Source: JOPF136 sp035541255
Lineage (GTDB): Bacteria > Acidobacteriota > Terriglobia > Acidiferrales > UBA7541
Direction: 5' to 3'
Length of the DNA stretch: 64,000 bases
NCBI GenBank assembly: GCA_035541255.1
Contig: DATKNR010000075.1
Location: 1 to 64,000 of the forward strand
The notes below the pieces were generated by a model. The model was not told where the DNA came from. It did no database searches and saw only the letters and a list, made by a program, of their open reading frames with translations. Within the stretch, counting starts at the first letter, position 1. Every line of letters begins with the position of its first letter. Made by a program: the position numbers and the translations under genes. Positions 43,845 to 52,383 of this stretch are shown here, in pieces.

Positions 43845-46052
43845 TCAGAGATTATCCAGGAAAAACTGGGTCACGCGCGTCCAGAGCTGGAGTTCCGCGG
43901 CTGCATCGTGGATCCCGTGCCCGCGGCCCGCATAGACGGTAAACTCAGCGTAGTGACCGGCCTTCACGAGCGCTTCCTGCAGCTCGAGGGAATTTGCGAA
44001 GTGCACGTTGTCGTCGCTGGTGGCGTGAGCGACGAGCAGCTTTCCGCGGAGGCCCTGCGCGTGCGACACCGGGGAAGAATCGCGGTAGCCCTCCGGGTTT
44101 TCGGAGGGGAGGCCCATATATCGCTCGGTGTAAATGGAATCGTACTGGCGCCAGTCCGTGACGGGAGCGCCGGCAAATCCGGCCTTGAACATCTGAGGCG
44201 CCTCCAGCATGGCCACGCAGGTCATGTAGCCGCCGTAGCTCCATCCGGTGATGCCGACGCGCGCGGGATCCACGAAGGGATTGGCCTCGAGGAAGCGAAC
44301 TCCGGCCATTTGATCCTTCAACTCCGTTTGCCCCAGATGGTGAACGATGGCGGTTTCAAACGCGTGGCCGCGGTTCGCGCTGCCATGATTATCGAGCGAG
44401 AGAATAATGAAACCCTTCTGCGCCATCATCTGGAGCCAGAGACCGCGGGCCCCGGTCCAGGAATCGGTGACGGTCTGTACTCCGGGTCCGCCGTAGACAT
44501 AGACGAGCGCGGGATACTTTTTTTCGGGAGTGAAGCCGGGGGGGAGAATCATGGCGGTGTAGAGCTTGGCGCCGTCCTCGGCCTTCAATTCGCCGAATTG
44601 AGGCTTGGAGAGTTCGTAGTCGGCGAGGGCGGGGATGCGGTTTTCGTTGAGCATGGCGGCCCGGGCGCCGTCGGGGTGAATGACGAATTGCTGCGGCGGC
44701 TGGAGCGCGCTGGAGAATGTGTCGAGGAAACCGGCAGCCCCCGGGGCCATCAGGACTCGATGGGTGCCTGCCTCGCGGGTTATCTGCCGCGGATCGCCGC
44801 CGGCCAGGGAGACGCGGTAGAGATGGCGCTCGAGAGGAGTTTTCTGCGTGGACATGTAAAACACGGCGCCGGATTTTTCATCCACGCCGGCGATTTCCGT
44901 GACGACCCAATCTCCGCTGGTGAGCTGACGGAGCACCGCACCATCCGCTCCGCATAGGTAGATGTGGCGGAACCCGTTCCGCTCGCTGGTCCACAGAAAC
45001 TGTTTTCCGCCGTCCAGAAAAATCGGATCACCGGCCACGTTCACCCAGTCGCGATCTTTCTCCACGAGCAAGGTCTTCGTTTTCCCCGTGGCGCGGTCCG
45101 CCGATAGCAAATCCAATTCATTCTGCCCACGGTTCAGGCGCTGGACGGCTAGGTGCATGGAATCCGGCATCCAGGCGACTCGCGGCAGGTAGACGCCGGA
45201 GTCTCTGCCGGTGTCCATCCAGCGAGTCTCTCCGCCCGTCAGGTTCACGACGCCGACGCGCACCACCGGGTTCGCGCCTCCGGCCTGAGGATAGGATTCC
45301 CAGGTGACGGGGGCGGAGAGCTCGAGGTAATCGACGAGCGGGTAGCGCGTGACGCGCTTCTCATCCATTTCGAGATACGCCAGAGCGCTCGAGTCCGGCG
45401 CCCACCAGTAGGCCGTGAGCAGGCCGAGCTCTTCCGGATAAACCCAATCGAGCTCGCCCTCCCGCAACAGGTCGGTGCCGCCGCGAGTGAGCTGCCGTTC
45501 GCGCCCGGTGGCCAGCTCGGCCACCCACAGATTGTGATCGCGCACATAGCTGGCCCACTTGCCGTCCGGCGAGAATCTCACGTCGCTCAAGTCCGCATCG
45601 CCGGAGAGGACGAGACGCGAACTGGCCGCATTCCGGTCGAACAGGTACAGGTTGCCCCCGGATACGAACAGGAGTGAGTCGCCGCGGGGCGACCAGAAAT
45701 AGGGAGGCGCGGGGTGGCGTCCCAGGCCGGTGGCATTGCTCACGCGCTGCGGCCCTCCGGCCTTCATCTGCTCGAGTTGCGCGGTGGTGACCAGGACGCG
45801 GATCTGTCCGGTGGTGGCGTCCCACGCCGCGAGTTGCGTGCCTTGCGGCCCCGCATCGATGAAACTGAGCAGTTTCCCGTCCGGGCTCCAGGCGGGCGCG
45901 CGAAGTTGAGTGCCCTGCAAGGCTCGCGAGCCGTAAATCGCTTCTACGGTCAGTTCCTTGTGGCCAGTCTGTGCCGGCAGCCGTCCGGCGGCCATAGCCA
46001 GCAGCCCGGCCACGGCCGAGATTACGATTCCCCGCCACACGCTCCTGTACAT
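43845..46052 (-). CDS. Exported S9 family (DPP IV-like) serine peptidase
   Basis: 735 residues with signal peptide (about 1-28). A DPP IV N-terminal beta-propeller (about 60-480, with WSPDGK/SPDGKWASYV blades) is followed by the alpha/beta hydrolase domain. Catalytic triad: Ser in GWSYGGYM (about 607), Asp in HATSDDNVHF and His in GRGHGIHD. The double-Glu substrate motif may be DWVYPEEL (about 196). It cleaves X-Pro or X-Ala dipeptides from short peptides in the periplasm. GGGGGAGAG precedes the ATG. It lies alone, with gaps of 165-245 bases on each side. Confidence 0.95.
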   Translation of the reverse strand: MYRSVWRGIVISAVAGLLAMAAGRLPAQTGHKELTVEAIYGSRALQGTQLRAPAWSPDGKLLSFIDAGPQGTQLAAWDATTGQIRVLVTTAQLEQMKAGGPQRVSNATGLGRHPAPPYFWSPRGDSLLFVSGGNLYLFDRNAASSRLVLSGDADLSDVRFSPDGKWASYVRDHNLWVAELATGRERQLTRGGTDLLREGELDWVYPEELGLLTAYWWAPDSSALAYLEMDEKRVTRYPLVDYLELSAPVTWESYPQAGGANPVVRVGVVNLTGGETRWMDTGRDSGVYLPRVAWMPDSMHLAVQRLNRGQNELDLLSADRATGKTKTLLVEKDRDWVNVAGDPIFLDGGKQFLWTSERNGFRHIYLCGADGAVLRQLTSGDWVVTEIAGVDEKSGAVFYMSTQKTPLERHLYRVSLAGGDPRQITREAGTHRVLMAPGAAGFLDTFSSALQPPQQFVIHPDGARAAMLNENRIPALADYELSKPQFGELKAEDGAKLYTAMILPPGFTPEKKYPALVYVYGGPGVQTVTDSWTGARGLWLQMMAQKGFIILSLDNHGSANRGHAFETAIVHHLGQTELKDQMAGVRFLEANPFVDPARVGITGWSYGGYMTCVAMLEAPQMFKAGFAGAPVTDWRQYDSIYTERYMGLPSENPEGYRDSSPVSHAQGLRGKLLVAHATSDDNVHFANSLELQEALVKAGHYAEFTVYAGRGHGIHDAAAELQLWTRVTQFFLDNL

Positions 46053-46216
46053 TCGCTCTCCCCCGGAAACCGGACGCATTGTAGCCCGAGCCGGGGAGGG
46101 AAGTGGTGCTTTCCATCGGCAATTTTTTATTCGAAGGAATTCCGGGCGGCGGCCAGTAGCAGGCTGAGCCGCCAAGCCGGCGGGGAGAAACGAAATGCAC
46201 CCGGCGCGCGCAACGG

Positions 46217-46795
46217 TTACTTTGCTTCGCGGTAGTAACGCTGGCCGGCGCAGGAGCGGCAGAGCGTGCGGCCATTCACCACAACTTCGCGCTTGAAGTT
46301 GATGCCCTCGCCGCACTGCGCGCAAACCACGCGCGGCCCTTTGAATCCCGGCAAATCCTCGGGAGGGACTTCCACAGTGCACCACGACGTATCGAAGAGC
46401 TCTTCATCCGTGAGGAGGGCGTAGGCCTTCTGCTGTCCCGAGTCCTTGTCCATCTCGGGAAACATTTCGCGGGCCCGCTGCTTGGACGATTCCTTTGCCG
46501 CCACGCGCACGCCGCGTCCGGTATTCAGGTCCACAAAGGTGGCCGCTACTTTTCCCCAATCGAAAAACTTCAGACTGCGCTTGCCCAGCCGGCAGTTCGC
46601 CACCAGGGCCACGGCGTCCGTGACGCAGCGATCGATTTCGACGTACGTGACCAGGCGCTTGCGCTCCTTCACGGGGTCCTGAATGCCCAGTTCGCGCATG
46701 CCGAGCATGGCCAGGCGAACGCCGAGCACCTGTCCGGCGCACAGATGGCCATGCGCCACTTCCGCCAGCTTCAGATATTCCTCGAGGGTTTTCAC
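46217..46795 (-). CDS. FmdE family protein with C-terminal zinc finger
   Basis: 192 residues from a GTG just beyond the preceding stop. The FmdE/FwdE domain (about 8-150) shows EVAHGHLCAGQVLGVRLAML and RCVTDAVALVANCRLGKRSL, followed by a treble-clef-type zinc finger CAQCGEG...CRSCAG (about 160-183). In methanogens FmdE accompanies molybdenum formylmethanofuran dehydrogenase; in bacteria its role is unknown and is usually redox- or cofactor-related. Here it ends a tight DsbA-MauE/DoxX-FmdE operon. Confidence 0.88.
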   Translation of the reverse strand: MKTLEEYLKLAEVAHGHLCAGQVLGVRLAMLGMRELGIQDPVKERKRLVTYVEIDRCVTDAVALVANCRLGKRSLKFFDWGKVAATFVDLNTGRGVRVAAKESSKQRAREMFPEMDKDSGQQKAYALLTDEELFDTSWCTVEVPPEDLPGFKGPRVVCAQCGEGINFKREVVVNGRTLCRSCAGQRYYREAK

Positions 46796-46796
46796 T

Positions 46797-47291
46797 TCAG
46801 GATCTTTCCGCCAACGCGCCGGCGGCAGGAACGGCCAGCTGTGCCACGCGCCGGCGCCGAGCCGCATAAAACGCGGCAATGGCGAGCGAGAGCGAGAGCG
46901 CGAGAAGCGCTCCGTCGCGCAGGAGCGTGCGGCCGCTGATGGGCTCACCCAGCCCGAAGCAGCCGCAACTGATCTGTCCTTCCTTCGAGTTGGGCTGGTA
47001 GGCGTGCACCATGGCGGTGAAGAAGACGGCGAGCATTGCCGTGGCCGCCGAGGTGGTGACGCGCTGCCAAATGCCGATGATGAGCGCGAGGCCGAGGGAC
47101 AGTTCAAACCACGGCAGGACGTGCGCGAGGGCCACTGCCATCGACTCCGGCATGACTTTGTATGCGTCGATGGCCATGGCGAACAGCAAGAACGAGGCCC
47201 GCAACTTGGTGTAGGCCGCATATACGAACACAGCGCCCAGTAGAACGCGCAGCAGCGTGAATGCCCACCACCCCGCTGAAAACCGCCGCAT
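46797..47291 (-). CDS. MauE/DoxX-type redox membrane protein
   Basis: 164 residues with four membrane segments (about 10-28, 50-75, 82-100 and 118-140), matching MauE/DoxX-like proteins that work with thioredoxin-fold partners. The ISCGCFGLGEP loop on the outer side holds two redox-capable Cys. The gene begins 2 bases after the DsbA-like gene and touches fmdE, so the three products probably pass thiol electrons across the membrane. Confidence 0.85.
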   Translation of the reverse strand: MRRFSAGWWAFTLLRVLLGAVFVYAAYTKLRASFLLFAMAIDAYKVMPESMAVALAHVLPWFELSLGLALIIGIWQRVTTSAATAMLAVFFTAMVHAYQPNSKEGQISCGCFGLGEPISGRTLLRDGALLALSLSLAIAAFYAARRRRVAQLAVPAAGALAERS

Positions 47292-47293
47292 GG

Positions 47294-47953
47294 CTATTTC
47301 TGCAGTTGCTCGTCGAGATACCGGCGCAGAAGGGAATAAGAAACGTTGCCGGGGAGAACGTCCGTGTGACCGTGGACGGTGACGTAAATCGTGGGAGTTG
47401 AGTGCACGCCTTTTGAATCGCCGAGGCTGCGGTCGCTGTTCACGAAGGAATCCACTTTTCCGCCCTGCACCAATTCACGCACGCGCTTCATTTCCTTGGG
47501 CGAAAGCACGGCGGCCACGACCGCATCCACATTGCCGTTGCGCGTCCAGTCCGCCTGCCTGGCATAGAGCGCCGCGTCCACCTCCTGAAACCTGCCAATG
47601 CGCGCGGCCGCGGTTTCATAGAGGGCCGCCTGGCGGGAATGTTCGTGACCGATTACGCCGGTGAGAGGGAAATCCCGGTGAATCAGGTAGACCTTTCCCG
47701 TGGATATGTAATCGTCGACCATCGGCCGCACGACGTTTTCATAGAACACGCGGCACACCGGACAGGAGTAGTCGCTGAAAACTTCCATCACAATGGGAGC
47801 GTTCGGCGAGCCCAGCGTCTTCTCGGGCGGGCCTGGTTCCGTTTCCGCCGCCGGCTTGGCGCGGGTCCTTGCCTGCTGGCCAGTAGCGCCGGCTGTTCCT
47901 GCGACCATTGCCACAGCGGCTATCGCGGCCAGCATCCCTCTCCACAGTTGCAT
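47294..47953 (-). CDS. Exported DsbA-like thioredoxin-fold protein
   Basis: 219 residues, signal peptide (about 1-25). The thioredoxin-fold domain with active site SDYSCPVCRVF (CPVC near 63-66) contains an inserted helical domain, and the cis-Pro appears in VHSTPTIYV (about 188). DsbA/DsbG-like disulfide oxidase or isomerase in the periplasm. GGAGGAG sits before the ATG. It heads the operon with the MauE/DoxX protein and FmdE; the MauE-like protein is its probable reoxidising or reducing partner. Confidence 0.92.
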   Translation of the reverse strand: MQLWRGMLAAIAAVAMVAGTAGATGQQARTRAKPAAETEPGPPEKTLGSPNAPIVMEVFSDYSCPVCRVFYENVVRPMVDDYISTGKVYLIHRDFPLTGVIGHEHSRQAALYETAAARIGRFQEVDAALYARQADWTRNGNVDAVVAAVLSPKEMKRVRELVQGGKVDSFVNSDRSLGDSKGVHSTPTIYVTVHGHTDVLPGNVSYSLLRRYLDEQLQK

Positions 47954-48230
47954 GCGGATTCTCCTCCGGAAATCTTTGCCTATTTGGCTTTGATCGAGAG
48001 CTTATCTTACTCCCAATCCCGCTTCGCCAGCTTCCTCCCGCCTGAAACTCGACAGTTGCCCGAGCCGAAGCAGTAACCGCCGGGCCCTTGAGGGCTCGTA
48101 GGGCAGCCTAATTCTTTGTTGCGGCATACGGCCGGGCTGGATGCATGGGGTGCGGGGTTGATCCTAAATATCTCCAGAACTGATTGCAAATTAAAAGCTT
48201 ATGTCAGATTCTGGCGACAGATTTCTCATA
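47954..48230. other. Control region between the DsbA operon and dnaK
   Basis: With the promoter and leader that follow, 379 bases separate the two divergent starts. The DsbA-proximal part is able to form nested hairpins (GCCC/GGGC around TTGA near 48090; CGAGCC/GGGCTCG around it). It could be a structured 5' leader of the dsbA operon. It does not match any riboswitch or small RNA I can recall with confidence. Confidence 0.4.
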
Positions 48231-48260
48231 CTTGACAACGATGCACTCAACATCCATAAT
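48231..48260 (+). promoter_or_regulatory. dnaK promoter overlapped by HAIR-like HspR operator
   Basis: TTGACA (48232-48237), exactly 17 bases, CATAAT (48255-48260). Overlapping it is CTTGACA-N7-ACTCAAC (48231-48251), matching the HAIR consensus CTTGAGT-N7-ACTCAAG at 11 of 14 half-site positions. HspR is encoded as the last gene of the same operon, giving the classical autoregulatory loop in which DnaK acts as co-repressor. No CIRCE element is present. Confidence 0.82.
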
Positions 48261-48332
48261 AGGTCTCGATTTCAGCATCCGAGATGACCCGGGCTGTGAC
48301 GTCTGGGGCAAACAGTTTGGAGGAAGCAGCCA

Positions 48333-50270
48333 ATGAGCAAGATTATCGGGATTGACCTGGGCACAACCAACTCCGTGGTGGCCGTGATGCAGGGCGGCGA
48401 ACCTGTGGTCATCCCCAATCAGGAAGGCGGCCGGACAACGCCTTCCGTCGTGGCGATCACCAAGGCTGGGGAGCGGCTGGTGGGCCAGGTGGCCAAGCGG
48501 CAGGCGGTCACCAATCCGGAAAATACGGTGTATTCGATCAAGCGGTTCATGGGCCGGCGCGCCAACGAGGTGCAGGACGAGCAGAAGCGAGTGCCCTATA
48601 AGGTGGTTGGGGGGCAGGACAACCACGCGCGCGTGGAGATCGCCGGCAAACCGTACAGCCCGGAACAGATTTCGGCGATGATCCTGGGGAAATTGAAGTC
48701 CGCGGCGGAGGATTTTCTGGGCGAGAAAGTGACCAAAGCCGTGATCACCGTGCCCGCTTATTTCAACGACAGCCAGCGGCAGGCCACGAAGCAGGCCGGT
48801 GAAATCGCGGGCCTGGAAGTGGTGCGTATCATCAACGAGCCGACAGCGGCCGCGCTGGCCTACGGACTGGACAAGAAGAAGGACGAGACAATCGCGGTGT
48901 TTGACCTGGGCGGCGGGACGTTCGATATCTCGATTCTGGAAGTGGGCGAGGGCGTGGTGGAAGTGAAGGCCACGAACGGCGACACGCACCTGGGCGGCGA
49001 CGACATCGACATCAAGGTGATGGATTACCTGATCGCGGAGTTCAAGAAAGAGCAGGGCGTGGACCTGAGCAAGGACCGCATGGCCATCCAGCGGCTGAAG
49101 GAAGCGGCGGAGAAAGCGAAAATCGAGTTGTCGCAGATGATGGAGACGGAGGTGAACCTGCCGTTCGTGACCGCGGACGCCTCCGGGCCAAAGCACCTGC
49201 TGATCAAGCTGACCCGGGCAAAGCTCGAGCAGTTGATGGAAGACATCCTGCAGCGGACCATCGCTCCAGTGAAGCAAGCGATGGCGGACGCGGGCGTCAC
49301 ACCGGACAAGATCGATGAGGTGGTTCTGGTGGGTGGAGCAACGCGCACGCCACGAGTGCAGCAGATCGTCAAGGACTTGTTCGGCGGCAAAGAACCGCAC
49401 AAGGGCGTGAACCCGGATGAAGTGGTGGCCGTGGGAGCGGCGATTCAGGGCGGAGTGCTGGGCGGGGAAGTGAAAGACATCTTGCTGCTCGACGTGACTC
49501 CGCTCTCCCTGGGCGTGGAAACGCTGGGGGGCGTGATGACGCCGATGATCCAGCGAAACACCACGATTCCGACGCGGAAGACAGAGACGTATTCGACCGC
49601 GGCGGACAATCAGACGGAGGTAGAAATCCACGTACTGCAGGGCGAGCGGCCCATGGCGCGCGACAACCGCACGCTGGGCAAGTTCAAGCTCCTGGGGATT
49701 CCTCCGGCGCCGCGGGGGATGCCGCAGATCGAGGTGACGTTTGACATCGACGCGAACGGAATCCTGAACGTTGCGGCGAAGGACAAGGCCACTAACAAGG
49801 AGCAGAAGATCACGATCACCGCGTCGACCGGACTTTCCAAGGACGAAGCGGAGCGGATGCGGCGCGAGGCCGAGGACCACGCAGCGGACGACAAGAAACA
49901 TCTGGAGGAAGTCGAGGCGAAGAACCGCGCCGACAACCTGGTGTATCAGACCGAGAAACTGATCCACGAGAACCGGGAGAAGCTGGCGGAAACGGACGTT
50001 CGCGCAGCCGAACAGGCCATTGAAGAGGCGAAGAAGGCGATTGCCGAGGGCGGAGCGGAACGCATCAACGCCGCCACGGAGGCGCTGACGCGCGCATCGC
50101 ACCGGATCGCCGAAGCCATGTACAAGGCCGGAGCCGCAGCGGGGACTCCAGGGGGGCAAGGCGCTCCAGGCGCGCCGGGCGCGGGGACCGAGGGCGCCGC
50201 GGGCGAGAAGAAAGAAGACGTGATCGACGCGGAATACGTGGACGTGGATGAATCGAAGCGTCCGAACTAA
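48333..50270 (+). CDS. dnaK: Molecular chaperone DnaK (Hsp70)
   Basis: ATP-driven chaperone, 645 residues. Nucleotide-binding domain motifs IGIDLGTTNSVVA (4-16), FDLGGGTFDISIL (about 191) and VLVGGATRTPRV (about 331). The substrate domain begins near 385 (LLLDVTPLSLGVETLGG), and a Gly/Ala-rich tail ends in DVIDAEYVDVDE. GGAGGAAG precedes the ATG. First gene of dnaK-X-dnaJ-hspR; grpE is absent from the operon. Confidence 0.98.
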   Translation: MSKIIGIDLGTTNSVVAVMQGGEPVVIPNQEGGRTTPSVVAITKAGERLVGQVAKRQAVTNPENTVYSIKRFMGRRANEVQDEQKRVPYKVVGGQDNHARVEIAGKPYSPEQISAMILGKLKSAAEDFLGEKVTKAVITVPAYFNDSQRQATKQAGEIAGLEVVRIINEPTAAALAYGLDKKKDETIAVFDLGGGTFDISILEVGEGVVEVKATNGDTHLGGDDIDIKVMDYLIAEFKKEQGVDLSKDRMAIQRLKEAAEKAKIELSQMMETEVNLPFVTADASGPKHLLIKLTRAKLEQLMEDILQRTIAPVKQAMADAGVTPDKIDEVVLVGGATRTPRVQQIVKDLFGGKEPHKGVNPDEVVAVGAAIQGGVLGGEVKDILLLDVTPLSLGVETLGGVMTPMIQRNTTIPTRKTETYSTAADNQTEVEIHVLQGERPMARDNRTLGKFKLLGIPPAPRGMPQIEVTFDIDANGILNVAAKDKATNKEQKITITASTGLSKDEAERMRREAEDHAADDKKHLEEVEAKNRADNLVYQTEKLIHENREKLAETDVRAAEQAIEEAKKAIAEGGAERINAATEALTRASHRIAEAMYKAGAAAGTPGGQGAPGAPGAGTEGAAGEKKEDVIDAEYVDVDESKRPN

Positions 50271-50309
50271 CACCGTCACGGGGGACCCGCCGCGCGGGAG
50301 GAGCCCAAT

Positions 50310-50690
50310 TTGAGCGCTGCTGAAGGAGTGCGCCGGATCACCCCGCCCCAGGCGGTACAGAAACTCAAAGAAAATCTGTATGTCGTCCATGTGGGCCTCT
50401 CCGAGGCTCCGGGCGCGGACTGGAAGCGCCTGTTCTACGAGGCGCAGGGGCCCGTGCCGGGCGAATTCATTCCGCGGTCCGTGGAGATCACGGGCTCCAC
50501 GCTTCGATTCCGCGCCTCAAACGAAAGCGTGGCGGAACGGATCGCCACGGTGGACCGCTGGCTCGAGCGAGCGAATCAGAAAGAGGCGTCGATGGGACTG
50601 CGCACCGAGGAGCAGCGGCAGCGGCGGCTGGAGCTGGGACGAGAGCACCAGGAGCTGACTGAAGTGAACGCCCGCTGGGCAAAGCTTTAG
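50310..50690 (+). CDS. Unknown protein encoded between dnaK and dnaJ
   Basis: 126 residues from a TTG with GGGAGGAG 6 bases before it. An N-terminal alpha/beta part (YVVHVGLSEAPGADWKRLFYEA, ITGSTLRFRASNES) is followed by a charged helix likely to form a coiled coil (RTEEQRQRRLELGREHQEL, about 100-118). It is not GrpE: the GrpE signature is missing. Its fixed place between dnaK and dnaJ and the shared promoter suggest a chaperone-related or stress role. Soluble, no signal peptide. Confidence 0.75.
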   Translation: MSAAEGVRRITPPQAVQKLKENLYVVHVGLSEAPGADWKRLFYEAQGPVPGEFIPRSVEITGSTLRFRASNESVAERIATVDRWLERANQKEASMGLRTEEQRQRRLELGREHQELTEVNARWAKL

Positions 50691-50748
50691 GGCAGCGAAA
50701 AGCCCCGCGGCCTGATGGCAGGCGCAGGGAACCGAAGCGGCACGAGAA

Positions 50749-51906
50749 ATGGCCACGACCACAAAAACCGATTACTACGAACTGCTGGGCGTGCGCCGCA
50801 AGGCGACGGCGAAAGAAATCCGCCAGGCCTACCGCAAGCTGGCGCGGAAATATCATCCGGACCTGAATCCCGGAGACAAATCCGCCGAAGAGAAATTCAA
50901 ACAGATTCAGGAAGCCTACGACGTCCTTTCCGATTCGAAGAAGCGCGGCATCTACGACCAGTACGGATTTTATGCGGACAATATGCCGCCACCCGGTGCT
51001 GGTGCGCCGCACGGCGGCGGCCCGGGCGGGTTTCCGGTGGATTTCGGCGGCTTCGAGTCGGCCGCGGGCCCTGGCGCGGGAGGCAATTTTCGCGACATCT
51101 TCAGCCAGTTTTTCACTGGAATGGGCGGCGCCGCGACACACCCGCAGGCCGTGGAGGTGCCGGCGGACCTCGAATACCAGATCGACATCGACTTCTGGAA
51201 GGCGATTCGGGGAACGGTGGAAAAAATCAGCTACACGCGGCTGGAAACTTGCCATACCTGCCACGGAAGCGGGAAGGGCGCGGGCACAGAGCAGACCTGC
51301 ACAGCGTGTGGCGGCACGGGAAGACGCGCGCAATCCACGATGGGGATGCGGTTCAACGTGACGTGCCAGCGGTGCGGCGGCAGCGGACGGCTGGGAAGCC
51401 CATGCCAAGCCTGCAATGGCGAAGGACGCGTGCGGCGGACGGAGACGATTGACGTGAGGATTCCCGCGGGAGTGGACACGGGATCGCGCGTGCGCGTGCC
51501 GGGGCGCGGAAACGTGCCGCTGCCCGGGTCAGCGCCGGGCGACCTGTACATCCTGACCCGGGTGGCGCCGCACCCGTACTTCACACGGCGCGGCGACGAT
51601 ATCTACACGAGCGTTCCAGTGACTGTGGCGGAAGCGGCGCTGGGCGCAAAAATCGAAGTGCCGACGATCGACGGGCGCGCGCTGCTGCGCATTCCTCCGG
51701 GCACGGCCAGCGGGCAGAAATTCCGGCTGCGGGAGAAGGGAGTGGCGCCGGTGCGCGACCCGCGGCACCGCGGCGACCAGTACGTGGAGGTGCAGATCGT
51801 GCCGCCGAGCACGGTGGATGAGCGCGCGCGGCAGATGCTGAAGGACCTGGGCCGCTTCTACGAGCAGGATCCGCGGAAAGAGATTTTCGACAAGGCGGCG
51901 AAGTAA
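50749..51906 (+). CDS. dnaJ: Co-chaperone DnaJ (Hsp40)
   Basis: Stimulates DnaK ATPase and delivers substrates. 385 residues: J domain (about 5-70) with HPD in KYHPDLNPGD, a Gly/Pro/Phe-rich linker (80-130), a zinc domain with four CxxCxGxG-type repeats (CHTCHGSG, CTACGGTG, CQRCGGSG, CQACNGEG; about 165-225), and the C-terminal substrate domain. Type I DnaJ. It is followed after 5 bases by hspR, so the two share transcript and control. Confidence 0.96.
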   Translation: MATTTKTDYYELLGVRRKATAKEIRQAYRKLARKYHPDLNPGDKSAEEKFKQIQEAYDVLSDSKKRGIYDQYGFYADNMPPPGAGAPHGGGPGGFPVDFGGFESAAGPGAGGNFRDIFSQFFTGMGGAATHPQAVEVPADLEYQIDIDFWKAIRGTVEKISYTRLETCHTCHGSGKGAGTEQTCTACGGTGRRAQSTMGMRFNVTCQRCGGSGRLGSPCQACNGEGRVRRTETIDVRIPAGVDTGSRVRVPGRGNVPLPGSAPGDLYILTRVAPHPYFTRRGDDIYTSVPVTVAEAALGAKIEVPTIDGRALLRIPPGTASGQKFRLREKGVAPVRDPRHRGDQYVEVQIVPPSTVDERARQMLKDLGRFYEQDPRKEIFDKAAK

Positions 51907-51911
51907 CGGCG

Positions 51912-52325
51912 ATGGCTGCACGAACCAAAAAACGCGGTGCGGTGGGTTACATGATCAGCTCGGTGGCCGAGCTGTACAAGGTGCACCCGCAGACGTTGCG
52001 CCTGTACGAGCGCCACGGGCTGATCAAGCCTTCGCGGTCGGAAGGAAACACGCGGCTGTACACGGAGGCCGACATCGAGCGGCTGGAAGTGGTGCTGAAC
52101 CTGGCGCGCGACATGGGCGTGAATCTGGCCGGAATCGAAATCATCCTGAACATGCGCGAAAAGATGAACCGCATGCAGGACCAGATGGAACAATTCCTGC
52201 GTCTCTTGCAGCAGGAGCTGGCCAAAGGAGTATCGGCGGCGCATCACCCCGAGCCTTCGAAAGGCGCGATTGTGCCTGTGAAGTTCCATCACGTGCCGGC
52301 CAAACCCAAAGGCCGGAAGTCCTGA
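51912..52325 (+). CDS. hspR: Heat-shock repressor HspR (MerR family)
   Basis: 137 residues. MerR-type winged helix-turn-helix (about 15-80): YMISSVAELYKVHPQTLRLY then GLIKPSRSEGNTRLYTEADI, followed by a helical dimerisation segment (MREKMNRMQDQMEQFLRLL). HspR binds HAIR operators and needs DnaK to repress. Its location at the end of the dnaK operon, plus the HAIR-like sites at 48231 and 3198, makes the assignment strong. Confidence 0.93.
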   Translation: MAARTKKRGAVGYMISSVAELYKVHPQTLRLYERHGLIKPSRSEGNTRLYTEADIERLEVVLNLARDMGVNLAGIEIILNMREKMNRMQDQMEQFLRLLQQELAKGVSAAHHPEPSKGAIVPVKFHHVPAKPKGRKS

Positions 52326-52383
52326 CCCGGCGCGCCCGGCGAATATTTCCCCGTGCTAGAGTGTTCTGCAATCGAGGTGCCCC

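Noticed and set aside
48000..48060. Signal recognition particle RNA on the minus strand
   Set aside because: A GGGAGGAAGC stretch recalls the SRP tetraloop region, but the full conserved core and flanking helix are missing.
48231..48260. CIRCE (HrcA) element at dnaK
   Set aside because: Only a GCACTC half is present; there is no GAGTGC partner 9 bases away, while the HAIR geometry fits.
48204..50390. Minus-strand frame opposite dnaK
   Set aside because: Antisense of dnaK; a known artefact of high-GC dnaK genes.
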